DNA from: Isoetes taiwanensis
Taxonomy: Eukaryota; Streptophyta; Lycopodiopsida; Isoetales; Isoetaceae
Reading direction: 5' to 3'
DNA: 64,000 nucleotides
Assembly (NCBI GenBank): GCA_021234155.1
Contig: JAJEKV010000213.1
Coordinates: 374,001-438,000 of the forward strand
In this document: in pieces, positions 1 through 11,529 of the stretch
Position numbering within the stretch: position 1 is the stretch's first letter
Layout of the letters: every line of letters begins with the position of its first letter
The notes under the pieces: generated by a model
The model's database searches: none
What the model was told of the DNA's origin: nothing
The model's input: only the letters and a program-made list of their open reading frames with translations
Program-made: the position numbers and the translations under genes

Positions 1-2267
1 ACCATTCCCATGAGTTAGTTTTGGCAGTTACAGCCCTTCTGACGTACATTTATACCTTTCTTTTTCTCCTCTTTTTTCATCAGCTCATCTGCATCTCCCT
101 TGGTTTTTTTTGGTAGAACGTCCTTCCATTGCACCCACATCCTTGCCTGGTTGTCCTGTTCGACATCTTCTGTTCGACATCTTCTGGCTTTTTGGTTGTC
201 TTGGTCGTTTCCCCTTTCCTTTCTACATATTTCTTTCTTTGGGCCGCCCCAAATCGGCCGGAGTTGATGCTGGTTTGTCTGCACTACTAGTTTTTCCCGG
301 CAGTTGGTTCTTTTCGCCGGTTTACGTACCCTATAGTTCGGGGGCGACCATTTTTTCATTGTTGATTCGTTTGCTCAAGCCCCATATATCGGCATTTGCC
401 CTTTTCGATTTACCTGGCGATCTTGTTCTTTTCGATTTTGCCACAGGAAGGAGTTTTCGGTTGAAACAATTTGCTTTGGTAGATTCGGGTTGCGATTTTC
501 CAAGTGTTTAGCAGCCAACCCGGACTCAGTGGTTCGGATTTTCCAAATTTTTCAAGCGGTCCGCCCTGTGGTATTTCTTCCCTTTTCGTTTACCTGAGGG
601 TTTTTCATCCGCTTGGTTGTGGAATCGGTTTCTATTGGAGTTTTTCAGCTTGAATCTAGCGGGCCGGATCGTAAGAGTTTTCGTTGGATTTTTTCCCGGC
701 ATTTGTTAAGCGGTAAGGGGTCTCTTCTTGTCGTGGAATTGGGGCTTTCTTGTGGCCTTCTTGAGGTCTGTAATTTTTCTCATATTCAGCTCAAAGCGCA
801 TGAAGCCTTACATTTCAATTCAAGAGCACAGTCCAATAGCTTGTTCAATCTCCTATTCATACACTGGTTATCATATCCCTTTGTAAGTCTGCAGTTATGC
901 CTAGATTGCCAAAGGAGTCGCCCAAGGCGGAGGCCATTAGGCTGGGAAACGCCCTTTAGCAGTTCCTCCGAGATGTTGCGGGATGCCTTTGCCGACCCCG
1001 AAGAAGCGTCTCTCGTGCTCCGCCTTGGGCCAAGAGGATGGAGCAGCGGTTGGTTTCAACAGGGATGACCGTTTGGGTGAGCCGGATGCGAGGATTACGA
1101 CCTTGCAAGCAAGAAATTGAGAGGAAAAGCAAGAAATCCGGGACTCCGGCTCTTAAGTTCGAAAGCAGCGACCCGTTTGTTTGATTTCCTTAATGAGGTG
1201 AAGATATTTTTGCAGATATTGAGAGCAAACCGAGGATCGAGAAGCATCTCACACCTTATTTGCGGCCCGAGCATTGACAAAGATTTAAATGTCTTACCCA
1301 TTGCCTCCATCCATTCCCTTACCACTCAGTTGAGAGATCATTTTCCATTTTGGCAATCAATTTCCAATAGCAGTGCAGAGGTTCATAAATGTTTTCTTCG
1401 CCCTTTTCTGATTCAGAGGTTTTGTGGCTTTGTTTTATTTTAGTTGGGATCCATCTATGTTATCTTTGCCCATTTTCGAATCGAGTCTTTTTTTCTCGAT
1501 TTAGAGGTTTTCGGCCTTGTTTTACTTTTTTGCTTCTCTATCCTGTTGAGCTTAGCCGCCTTGGTCCTTAGCCAACAGTTTGCTAATGTTGGGCTTTTGT
1601 GAAGATCCTTTGTTGATGAATAGATTGATTTGGTCCAAGAGAAGATGGATGCAGAAGCGACTGTCACATGCTAAGCATAAGTGCCCTATGACTGATTGCA
1701 AGGAAGGGATGATCGAATCCACAAGACATTGCGTTTGGTCTAACTAAAGTGGTGGATACTTTGGTGCCGATTTTTCCACATATCTGAGATGATAAAGATG
1801 ATATGCAATGTGAGGTTGCATCCATGCGTTTTGTGATCATTATAATGTGCTCTTTGCAATCCGGACCGAGAATCCTTCATGCAATTCTACTTCATTGCTT
1901 ATACATAACTAAAGCGGAAACAAAGATGATGGTGATGGACTAGCTATTTCGAGATAAGCAATCTTTCCTTTCCAATTTTTCCTAAATTGAGAGTGAGAAT
2001 TACAATTTGGAATTTTTGTTTTCTTTGTTCTTTGCACTTACGACATTGCTTTAATGTGCATTATTTATCAAGCTAGGTTGATCCTCCCTTTTATCTCACG
2101 GGCACATTTTCTAATTATATAGAGTGGCTTTTAAGTATATTTTTGACGTGTAAACATCTAGGATATTTGAAGTACTTGAGTCTATGATTTTCAGTGGATA
2201 TAAAATATCTTGCTCATGTAGTTGCCTTTAATTCTCTCCCTTGATCACTTTTCTAGCTTTGTACTAG

Positions 2268-2309
2268 CTACAAATAGGGAAGTCTTGACTACAAATAGGG
2301 AAGTCTTGA
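2268..2309 (+). repeat. Perfect 21-bp tandem pair inside the segmental repeat
   Basis: A 21-bp unit beginning CTACAAATAGGG and ending GTCTTGA occurs twice without a gap. The same pair is kept in copy B (8290-8331) and copy C (27560-27601), so the duplication predates the amplification of the large unit. Confidence 0.9.
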
Positions 2310-3098
2310 CATGTTGCATTTGTTTTGGTACGAAGGTGATTCTTTTAAAAGCTATTTCTTTGTTGTTTCTCATTTACACTTGATGTACTTGGCAAGATTT
2401 CAATGGATAACCGAATCATACTTAATTGTTGCTACCTACTTTACAACATTTTAGCCTTCCATGTCTATTTAACAATTATTTGCGCCCTTGCCTTTTTCTT
2501 TTCTTGGCTAGCCTCCTTTACCTCGTCTCAACTTGCCTAACTATGATACTTATTTACGAGATGCTTGGCATGTTCGCTGGGAACGTTTAGTTGATGTGTG
2601 CCTTTGAACTTTGATGTTGAGGGAGAGTTAGGATAGCTCTTCCTAAAGTCGCAGTTATGGCAAGCTCTAAGTTGTCTACTTTCCTAATTATAAGGTTTGA
2701 CCAACTTTGCAATTGTAATTTTAGCCCTTTTTTACAACTCTACCTTACCCCATTCTACTTAAAATGCAACTTCAGGACGAGCTTTCTTGGATAAAACATG
2801 TTGATGTTGAATTTGATAGGTTGCCAAATCTTGTGCACGTTTAAGGAATCATTACACTTGGTATGGGTCACATGCATCGCTAGATCTCATTTTATCCATT
2901 TTTATCTTAAAGAAATCGTAGCTACCTTAGCAATATTTATAGTTGCTTACGGTTTTCTAGTTTATGCTTGTTTGGCAATATACCCTAGTTGGGAGCAATA
3001 TTTGCCTATTTCGTGGTCTTTATTGTAGTTTGAGATTCATGAGAGTCTTTAATACTGTAAGAGTCTCTTCACCATGGGCCATTTTTTGCTGCTTCATG

Positions 3099-3421
3099 TT
3101 AAAATCCCCCTTAAACCCCCTTTGGTTTGGGTGCATATTCACACGGGGGGTGACTCCGGGCAACGAGAGCTGTTGGATAGGCATATTCACCCCTTATTCC
3201 TTAATCTACACCGTATACAAAGTTCCTCGTTTGTGGGGTATGGATGTATAGAATTTGTTATACTGTATAACAAGATTTGCAAAATACTATAAGATTTCAG
3301 GCAATATACTATATGGTGTTGATTTTGTACGTGCAAAACATAATTATAGGGGCTCTCCGCCCCTACGTCACCCCCGTGTGAATATGCACCCAAACCAAAG
3401 GGGGTTTAAGGGGGATTTTAA
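3099..3421. mobile_element. Fold-back/MITE-like element with 55-bp terminal inverted repeats (copy A)
   Basis: The left arm (3099-3154) starts TTAAAATCCCCCTTAAACCC and ends GGGTGAC; the right arm (3367-3421) is its near-perfect reverse complement, ending GGGGGATTTTAA. The interior is about 210 bp and non-coding. Both outer ends carry TTAA, so the target duplication could be TTAA (piggyBac-like) or TTA/TAA (PIF/Harbinger-like); the sequence does not decide. A GGGCCC-TTC-GGGCCC hairpin follows at 3504-3518. The element sits at the same place in all three copies of the segmental repeat, so it was inserted before duplication. Confidence 0.75.
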
Positions 3422-4014
3422 TTTAAATGTGTTGGACCCAATAGTTTGTGTTAATTAATGTTAATACTAGTTATGTGTTGGTTGTTATACTAAAAAAAAT
3501 TTTGGGCCCTTCGGGCCCTAACAAAAGCAAACATAGGTAAACTTTAAGGATCTATATATTAATTACTAAGAAGCTTGGATATTTTAGTTGAACACATGTA
3601 TAAGAGGGCATGGTTCATGCTAGAACATGGATTAGTTTCAAGACGAACATGCAATTTGTGCAGATATAAAGATAGCAAGAATATATTTAAGTTTGAGCTG
3701 AGTGTATGACAAAATATTGGTTAACATATCTTTTGAAAAGCCTCCAAATGTTCTCTATAGTCACACCTAGATCGCAAAATACGTAACCTTCACTTTCTAA
3801 TGTCCATGCATATGCATATGTTACCATCAAGGTCGGGGTAAAAATTGATGGGATGACCTCCCAACATGTGAATTGCGACATGGCATAACCGGATAGCAAG
3901 ATTAAACTTTCATGGATAATCTCGAAAAGGAGAAGAAATAAAAGGATCTACATGGCAAATGAAACCATTTGTACGGATCCTATCCCTGTATCAAGCCCGG
4001 TGCGTTGGGAATCT

Positions 4015-4308
4015 TCAATAGTCTTTTGAGGATTCATCCACTAGGCGTGCTTTGTTTATTGTAAAAATTATAGCATTTGGTTTAACACCATCATGTTGCA
4101 TATCTAGAAGGGACTGCATTGTAGGTCCAGCTTCAACAAGCTGAGCATATTCTGTAACTATTGTCCCCCAAGACACTATACTTCTATTGGGCATTTTATC
4201 AAAGACATTCCAACAAAAATTGTATGCCTTTCTTAATCCTGGCTCAGGTCTGAGGCCTAATAGTGAAGCTGCATATCCATATAACTGAACTATCATAAAG
4301 AACTCCAA
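4015..4308 (-). pseudogene. PPR protein fragment
   Basis: The minus-strand frame encodes about 97 residues. It contains VFDKMPNRSIVSWGTIVTEY, followed by a helical stretch and MQHDGVKPNAIIFTIN. This is the pattern of pentatricopeptide repeats of the plant PLS class, organelle RNA-binding proteins used in RNA editing and processing. A normal PPR protein has ten or more such repeats; only about two are visible, with no start, no targeting peptide and no E or DYW tail. Decayed homologous copies lie at about 10030-10330 (copy B) and 29290-29600 (copy C). It is best read as a captured gene piece. It lies about 70 bases from the Sam50-like fragment on the same strand; the two families are unrelated, so this is juxtaposition rather than one gene. 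Confidence 0.6.
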
Positions 4309-4381
4309 AAAACACCGGTATATTCCAACACTTATTTCAAATGCAGCTGATAACTAATTGTTGCGCCTGCTCTGGATTCCG

Positions 4382-4800
4382 CTATTGTGAAAATGAGAAA
4401 CAAAATTGTGTCCCTTCTTTAATCCTGTCTTGGGTCTGATGCCTCAAGTTCTTGCAATAGTTAACCTGCATATCAATAATATATGTCAAAAAGAACTCCA
4501 GCATATAGACTGAACAAAGTTAAGGGCAATCTACCTCCATGCGGAGTATCCTGGTTGAAATAACAAGACCTGCTCCCACTGAACACCTAAGAGACGAAGC
4601 AAAGTTGCTAATGTCAAAAGGCTTCCTGCCTTCTCCTGTTAAACCAACAAGATTCCCTGGACAGATGAATGTGTGACCATGGATATCATGATCACAAAGG
4701 AATTGAAATGGTAAATCAAAAGATAAAGTCTGCAAAAGCAGTGATTGCAAGATCTCTCCCCAGAGCATCTCTTCCAATACCAATAGTATCCTGTTGTTCG
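4382..4800 (-). pseudogene. C-terminal exons of a Sam50/Omp85-type outer-membrane beta-barrel protein
   Basis: Two exons can be read on the minus strand. The upstream one (from about 4800 down to 4535) encodes QDTIGIGRDALGRDL, then SFDLPFQFLCDHDIHGHTF and SLRCSVGAGLVISTRILRME. It ends at a GTAG donor (4531-4534). After a 65-base intron with a GCAG acceptor, the last exon (4382-4465, 28 codons with stop) encodes VNYCKNLRHQTQDRI and ends in a phenylalanine-rich strand. The GAG(L/I)V...R.E.NY...D..K.G.QF pattern fits the end of the bacterial surface antigen domain (Sam50/Tob55 or OEP80), which assembles barrel proteins in mitochondrial or plastid outer membranes. One base near 4735 breaks the frame here; copy C keeps it open. 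The N-terminal POTRA part and most of the barrel are absent. The family call is from remembered motifs and needs a search. Confidence 0.5.
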
Positions 4801-6763
4801 GACACGCAACCGGGCGCCTTTATCGATTTTTTATAAAAATTTCAAAGTCCACCATTAAAACCGAGCTACAGATGAAATTTGCAAAAGATCATGTGATTGG
4901 AATGCTAGAACATACTTCCACAAACTACGAAACATTCAAAGCATAAAGGGCATAAGCATGATCTCACCAAAATTTGCTGCAAGTCTACAAACGGAACCAA
5001 CATTGCCAAAGATGTTGAGGACCAACGAGAACTATTCTAACACGGTCCGAGCACCGGCCCAATTCAAAGCGTCATGTATTTTTTGTTCCATCCACGGTAG
5101 GGAAGGTTCTCGTGATAACTGTTTCCTTCGTTTTCGGGCTGGGGGAAGTGGGCAAACCCATTTTAGGCTTAACTTTTACAAGAACTCGGGGGTATTCTAT
5201 GTTCCAATAAGGCCCCATTGCAAAAATCACTTGTATTTCTTGCTTCATAGCCTTGGGCCCATATGTATCTCAACGATTGTAACGATCTAAGCGGGCTGCA
5301 ATTCCGGCCCTCGGTAATAGGACAATCCCCCGAGTTCAAGCTTCCTAAGCCTGAACCCCTCATTATTCTCTCCAACACGTGACCCAAAAGAAGCCACCTA
5401 ATCTTTCCACCATATCCGCCAATGTGGGCTAAACTTCATTTGTAAGTCCACCATGGCGATATAAATAGCCAAACGAACCATATTTGAACATCCCTCTAGC
5501 AAATTCTTCACGCCATCATCAAATGAAGGTGTGGTTCTCATGTCACCAATGCGATAATGCTGAACCTGGGTGATATTTGATGCATAAATTGCAACGGATC
5601 AGTAAACATCTGCGCAGTTTTTTGAGCCGGACAAAGTAGCCCCCAATGTGATACAAAACCATCTTTGGTGCTCTAAATTTTCAATCGAAGACTCCTAAGC
5701 TTTTTACAATGGTTGCCAAGCACTTCAAGTCCAAGATCTCCAATGATGTTTTCGCACCTATATAGAAACATGAAATGAGAAACAATTAGCGAGGTATCTC
5801 ATGCGTTGAAATAATCGCTATATGAAGCATATCATTAGACCACAGAATTAGATGAAATCCGGTCTTCTTGAAGCAAATGTTGATTTTTCACTTAGATTCT
5901 ACCACATAATATGAGAAATAAAGAGTACAGATGCGAGATGATGCCCAAAGGAGAAAGCCGCCTCGAAAGCACAATACCACAAATTTCAAGGTACAAATTT
6001 TGGAAAGACGATAATGTAGCACAAACCGAAGGGAAGGTCGGAAGGGAATGGTGAAGCTTCTTGGAAGGCACTAAATAAGTGCTCTCTGTTTGTTTGCTCG
6101 TTATCGCCAAATAGGCTAAAATCCAGCTTTTAAGGGTTTACGCCAACCGTGCTTTTGAGCTAGAAACCTATAGACGTCCTTTTTTGTGCTACCATTCTTT
6201 TTGAGCTTTCCTTTTCTCAGTAGTTCTTTGAGCTGTTACTTCTTAAAATTGCAATCATGGCCACGAGGTCTCCTGACATAACCTGGAATCTAAGAGCTCT
6301 GAGGGTTCTTCCAGTATTTGTGCTTCCTGCATTTTCTGATCTTTTCCTCTCCCATGCGAAAAAATCTTGCAATAACCGGAGTAGAGAAATGCACGGATGC
6401 TCGAGCTTTTTTTTTCCTAGTTCTTCCATCCGCCATTTGCACGACCCATTTTCATATCCATATCCATAGTTCTATCACGCTTCTTCGCATCGCAAGAGGG
6501 AGAAACTTATTAAATCTTTCTTCATGAACAATGGAAGCAAAGGAGCAGATTCCAAGATGCAGCCAGAAGGGAGCAGTGGCAAAATCCAATCCGGCAGGAA
6601 ATACAATGTCATTATTTCTGATCTTGATTCCATTCCATACCCTAACAGCCGCCGTTCTTACCTTCGCTCCACCATACCCTAACTGCCGGTCGTGCGCCAA
6701 TAGTGAAGTGGAGAAGGAAAAAATAAACTAGCAAAGTCGAATGCTAGATCTTCAAACCCAATG

Positions 6764-6980
6764 CCACGGTTCTATTGTGATAGCAATAGAACCGACATTC
6801 CTTGGATGGGGACGTCCTATCTGCATCTCCTATTTATACCGTCTCCTTCCTCATTTGCAGTCATCGGCGTTCTCTTGAGCTTCTTTTCCTTGTTGCTCTT
6901 TTCTAGCTCCACAAGTTTATCCTAGCAGTTTGAACGCTGGAGAGGCCGGATACTATCAACACAATTTTTTCCAGGTTTCT
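6764..6980 (+). promoter_or_regulatory. Promoter-like segment with TATA box and hairpin (copy A)
   Basis: An inverted repeat GGTTCTATTG-TGATAG-CAATAGAACC (about 6769-6793) lies about 40 bases upstream of a TATTTATA motif near 6830. Next come pyrimidine-rich leader-like sequence and a possible first donor (GCCCAG-GTTTGT, near 6990). The arrangement resembles a plant promoter, 5' UTR exon and first intron. The same segment occurs in copy C (32030-32250) and, shorter, at 40060-40215. There is no experimental support. Confidence 0.4.
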
Positions 6981-7600
6981 TACACATGCAGCCCAGGTTT
7001 GTATTTGAAGCGATGATTTGATTGTGGTCTCTATTCATGTTTTCGATGAATTATTAGGTATTTTTCTGTGTCTTGTGCTTGCCCGTTGGTGATAGTCACG
7101 GCTCTGGTTCTTTTCGATTTATCTGTAGATTAATTTTTTGCTTTCTGTGTCTGTCGTGCTTGAATAGACGAGATAATATTAAGGCCTTCTATCTTCTTCT
7201 ATCTTTGCTTGCACCCTTTTTGGTCGGTTTATTTTGTTGATTCTGTCGGTTGCACCATTCCATCAGATCTGAGCTCTGTATTGTGTTTCTGTTTTTTCTA
7301 ACCCCACTCAGGATTACTAGCGCAGACTTGGATTGGTTTGTACTCTGACCTTGTCATTTGGCGTGTGAGGCTCCAAAGAGCACTGGTTTACTCACGAATA
7401 TTTGGCTTGAATAGGTGCCACCGTGCTATGGCTGCTTCAATTTCTTACTGGCTCTGTTTTTAGTCTACAAAGAAGGGTTTTAGGTCATCTGACGCTCTGC
7501 TTACTCCTGGGTTTTGCTCTATATAGCTGGCTTCCAGATGGGGATCCCCGTAGATAAGTATTGTGATATAGTAAGTATTGGGAGCGTTTGATCTTTGCAG

Positions 7601-7728
7601 ATGTATGGCGGCTATGGTCAGCCACAGGACACAATGAGGTCACGGTTTGGCTACACAAGAACCAAATCTGTCTGGATGGTGCCGCTTGCTTTTGTGGTTG
7701 GCTCCATAAGCATGGAACTCATCCACAG
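7601..7728 (+). pseudogene. Possible short exon downstream of the promoter-like segment (copy A)
   Basis: A stretch after a TTTGCAG acceptor starts ATGTATGGCGGCTATGGTC (MYGGYG) and ends CATCCACAG. In copy C the same stretch (32862-32990) is exactly 43 codons long, open, and begins MYGGYGHHTGHNEVAVWLHK. Copy A is one base shorter and out of frame. I do not recognise the protein. It could be a real first coding exon or chance. The differences between copies sit at CAG/CTG sites. Confidence 0.25.
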
Positions 7729-7824
7729 TTTTCTTCTTCTATTTGTTACTTGTAGGCTATTGATCGATTGATTGCATATGAATAGTGATTTGCTCATCCC
7801 CCTTTGTGGTTATCCGATGGCAGG

Positions 7825-10393
7825 GCAATGTGAGGTTGCATCCATGCGTTTTGTGATCATTATAATGTGCTCACTGCAATCCAGACCCAGAATCCTTCAT
7901 GCAATTCTACTTCATTGCTTATACATAACGGAAACGGAAACAAAGATGATGGTGATGGACTAGCTATTTCCAGATAAGCAATCTTTCCTTTCCAATTTTT
8001 CCTAAATTGAGAGTGAGAATTACAATTTGGAATTTTTGTTTTTCTTTGTTCTGTTGCACTTACGACATTGCTTTAATGTGCATTATTTATCAAGCTAGGT
8101 TGATCCTCCCCTTTTATCTCCCAGGCACATTTTCTAATTATATAGAGTGGCTTTAAGTATATTTTTGACGTGTAAACATCTAGGATATTTGAAGTACTTG
8201 AGTCTATGATTTTCAGTGGATATAAAATATCTTGCTCATGTAGTTGCCTTTAATTCTCTCCCTTGATCACTTTTCTAGCTTTGTACTAGCTACAAATAGG
8301 GAAGTCTTGACTACAAATAGGGAAGTCTTGACATGTTGCATTTGTTTTGGTACGAAGGTGATTCTTTTAAAAGCTATTTCTTTGTTGTTTCTCATTTACA
8401 CTTGATGTACTTGGCAAGATTTCAATGGATAACCGAATCATACTTAATTGTTGCTACCTACTTTACAACATTTTAGCCTTCCATGTCTATTTAACAATTA
8501 TTTGCGCCCTTGCCTTTTCTTTTCTTGGCTAGCCTCCTTTACCTCGTCTCAACTTGCCTAACTATGATACTTATTTACGAGATGCTTGGCATGTTCGCTG
8601 GGAACGTTTAGTTGATGTGTGCCTTTGAACTTTGATGTTGAGGGAGAGTTAGGATAGCTCTTCCTAAAGTCGCAGTTATGGCAAGCTCTAAGTTGTCTAC
8701 TTTCCTAATTATAAGGTTTGACCAACTTTGCAATTGTAATTTTAGCCCTTTTTTACAACTCTACCTTACCCCATTCTACTTAAAATGCAACTTCAGGACG
8801 AGCTTTCTTGGATAAAACATGTTGATGTTGAATTTGATAGGTTGCCAAATCTTGTGCACGTTTAAGGAATCATTACACTTGGTATGGGTCACATGCATCG
8901 CTAGATCTCATTTTATCCATTTTTATCTTAAAGAAATCGTAGCTACCTTAGCAATATTTATAGTTGCTTACGGTTTTCTAGTTTATGCTTGTTTGGCAAT
9001 ATACCCTAGTTGGGAGCAATATTTGCCTATTTCGTGGTCTTTATTGTAGTTTGAGATTCATGAGAGTCTTTATCTGTGAAGAGTCTCTTCACCATGGGCC
9101 ATTTTTCTTTGCTTCATGTTAAAATCCCCTTAAACCCCCTTTGGTTTGGGTGCATATTCACGCGGGGTGACTTCGCAACGAGTCGTTGGATAGGCATATT
9201 CACCCCTTATTCCTTAATCTACACCGTATACAAAGTTCCTCGTTTGTGGGGTATGGATGTATAGAATTTGTTATACTGTATAACAAGATTTGCAAAATAC
9301 TATAAGATTTCAGGCAATATACTATATGGTGTTGATTTTGTACGTGCAAAACATAATTATAGGGGCTCTCTTGCCCCTACGTCACCCGATGTGAATATGC
9401 ACCCAAACCAAAGGGGGTTTAAGGGGGATTTTAATTTAAATGTGTTGGACCCAATAGTTTGTGTTAATTAATGTTAATACTAGTTATGTGTTGGTTGTTA
9501 TACTAAAAAAAATTTTGGGCCCTTCGGGCCCTAACAAAAGCAAACATAGGTAAACTTTAAGGATCTATATATTAATTACTAAGAAGCTTGGATATTTTAG
9601 TTGAACACATGTATAAGAGGGCATGGTTCATGCTAGAACATGGATTAGTTTCAAGGCGAACATGCAATTTGTCATATATATAAAGATAGCAAGAATATAT
9701 TTAAGTTTGAGCCGAGTGTATGACAAAATATTGGTTAACATATCTTTTGAAAAGCCTCCAAATGTTCTCTATAGTCACACCTAGATCCGCAAATACGTAA
9801 CCTTCACTTTCTAATGTCCATGCATATGCATATGTTACCATCAAGGTCGGGGTAAAAAAAATGATGGATGACCTCCCAACATGTGAATTGCGACATGGCA
9901 TAACCGGATAGCAAGATTAAACTTTCATGGATAATCTCGAAAAGGAGAAAAATAAAAAGGATCTACATGGCAAATGAAACCATTTGTACAGATCCTATCC
10001 CTGTATCAAGCCCGGTGCATTTGGGAATCTTCAATAGTCTTTTGAGGATTCATCCACTAGGCGACTGCTTATTGTAAAAATTATAGCATTTGGTTTAACA
10101 CCATCATGTTGCATATCTAGAAGGGATCAGATTGTAGGTCCAGCTTCAACAAAGCTGAGCATATTCTCAGAACTATTGTCCCCAAGACACTATACTTCTA
10201 TTGGGCATTTTATCAAAGACATTCCAACAAAAATTGTATGCCTTTCTTAATCCCTCGCTCAGTCCGAGGCCTAATAGTGAAGCCGCATATCCATATAACC
10301 GAACTATCATAAAGAACTCCAAAAACACACGGTATATTCCAACACTTATTTCAAATGCGGTGATAACTAATTAATTGCGCTCGCCTCGGATTC
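7825..10393. repeat. Segmental repeat, copy B (partial)
   Basis: Aligns to 1805-4380 of copy A and 27095-29670 of copy C. It starts abruptly at GCAATGTGAGG, 16 bases after copy A ends, and stops at 10393 (CGGATTCC), where retroelement sequence begins. Small variants near its start agree with copy C against copy A, for example CACTGCAATCCAGACCCAG at 7872, so B and C look like closer relatives there. It contains the 21-bp tandem pair, the fold-back element (9119-9434) and a decayed copy of the antisense PPR fragment, but lacks the Sam50-like and promoter-like parts. Confidence 0.85.
9119..9434. mobile_element. Fold-back/MITE-like element (copy B)
   Basis: Orthologous in position to 3099-3421. 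Left arm 9119-9171 and right arm 9381-9434 pair as inverted repeats; a few bases are lost in each arm (AAAATCCCCTTAAACC on the left, GTCACCCGATGTG on the right). Confidence 0.75.
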
Positions 10394-10430
10394 CATTGTT
10401 CAGCCCTTAGACTTAGCGCCACTTGACCAG

Positions 10431-11529
10431 TAGAGCCCGGGATCAAATCTCGAATATAGAATCCTAAAGCCTCACGAATATTATGGCACGACGTCAGGGG
10501 CACCATCTCTACAGATCCATGAAGACTACGAGCAGCTAGGGGAGCAGAACCCAGAATGGGAGAGCAGGGAGGCAACAAGAATGCGGAGGTATGCGTTGAG
10601 GCATGACGACGACGTGAGAACAGCTACCGACCCACCAGTCGGCATCACAGCTTTGTCACCGATAGTCATCGACGGGGAGGAGTACATTTTTGCAAATGAC
10701 ATCCTCAACTTGTCCTATTGCCAGGAACAGGGTCTTCGAATCGACGAGCTCTTGGGCATGATAGCACACGGGAAGAGCGCAGACCTCATCGACTACTCAT
10801 ACCAGGAGATCCCAAGGGAGCTGGCGGAGAGACACTCTTATGCTGGGGAGACAATGTCGGATATAGCAGTTTACCAGCAGATAAGGGAGATCTATCGACA
10901 GCAGGAACCTATCATCTCAGAGGAGGAGTTCCAGCAGATACAGAGCACACTCTACAAACTAGGGAAGGGCCCAAGCTCAAGCCGACCAGTTCGAGCCAGG
11001 AGCATGAGGGAAGGGTCCAGCAGCATCAACTTGGACAACGCAACCAGCATGTGGAGGGATCATGAAGACCTTATGGCGGTGGATGCCTACGGGCGAAGCA
11101 ACACTCAAAGGAAGGGGAACCGGATCGCGAGGCGTAGGGAAGGGCAACGCGACGCCAGCTACTATCTTCCAGCCCCTCGACCAAGGGCAAATGATAGTCT
11201 TCCACAAGGAGTTCAGCCCAAGGGGGGAAGAATCTGTGGCACTTCTCATAGCACTTTCGGGCTTCGGGCAGCACTCGAAAATATACGCCCATGCCGATCA
11301 CATCATTCTTTTCAACAGGGCAGTCGCGCTCCATTGCCTCGACTTTGCAAGAGGGCACCTTAGGGATGCAACACTTTCAGTGGTAGCAGCAACAGCACCA
11401 GAACTCCCGGAACCGGAGATGGCCCGAGCACTTGAAGGAAGATCGACGAGGAACATCTTGCGCAACCTCGGCAAAGGCCTCCGATTCAGGGATGTCAAGA
11501 ACTTCTTCAGGCTTTCGGGAGGCCACTGA
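10431..11529 (+). CDS. Unidentified ORF upstream of gag
   Basis: An open frame runs from just after a stop near 10430 to about 11175, then continues in the next frame to a stop at 11527-11529, giving about 360 residues with one apparent frameshift. The first in-frame ATG in the long part is at 10581. Recognisable stretches are IVIDGEEYIFANDILNL, SEEEFQQIQSTLYKLGKG and, after the shift, HKEFSPRGEESVALLIALSG and TRNILRNLGKGLRFRDVKNF. It is charged, has no clear membrane segment and matches no family I know. It reads like coding DNA, in contrast to the AT-rich stretch 11530-11745 after it, which ends in an acceptor-like CCTTGCAG. It could be an additional retroelement ORF, as known ahead of gag in Ogre elements, an N-terminal gag extension joined by splicing, or a captured host exon. 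Confidence 0.55.

Larger units (their letters stand above)
1..7808. repeat. Segmental repeat, copy A (left end outside window)
   Basis: This stretch aligns base for base, with local differences, to 25288-33070 (copy C); its first base corresponds to 25288, so the true left end lies outside the window. Similarity stops at 7808, just after the shared CCCCTTTGTG, where copy C runs into different sequence. About 15 bases later copy B begins, at a point equivalent to position 1805 of copy A. The unit holds an unidentified left part (1-1750), an AT-rich part (1800-3090), a fold-back element, antisense PPR and Sam50-like fragments (4015-4800), an unassigned part (4800-6700), and a promoter-like segment with a possible exon (6764-7728). 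No open frame runs through it. It resembles a segmental duplication of composite DNA rather than a known transposon. Confidence 0.85.

Noticed and set aside
2798-3028. A 76-codon hydrophobic frame conserved in all three copies (also 8819-9049 and 28089-28319)
   Set aside because: Conservation only reflects the near-identical DNA. The few changes in copy C alter amino acids (P to S, S to L), with no sign of coding constraint.
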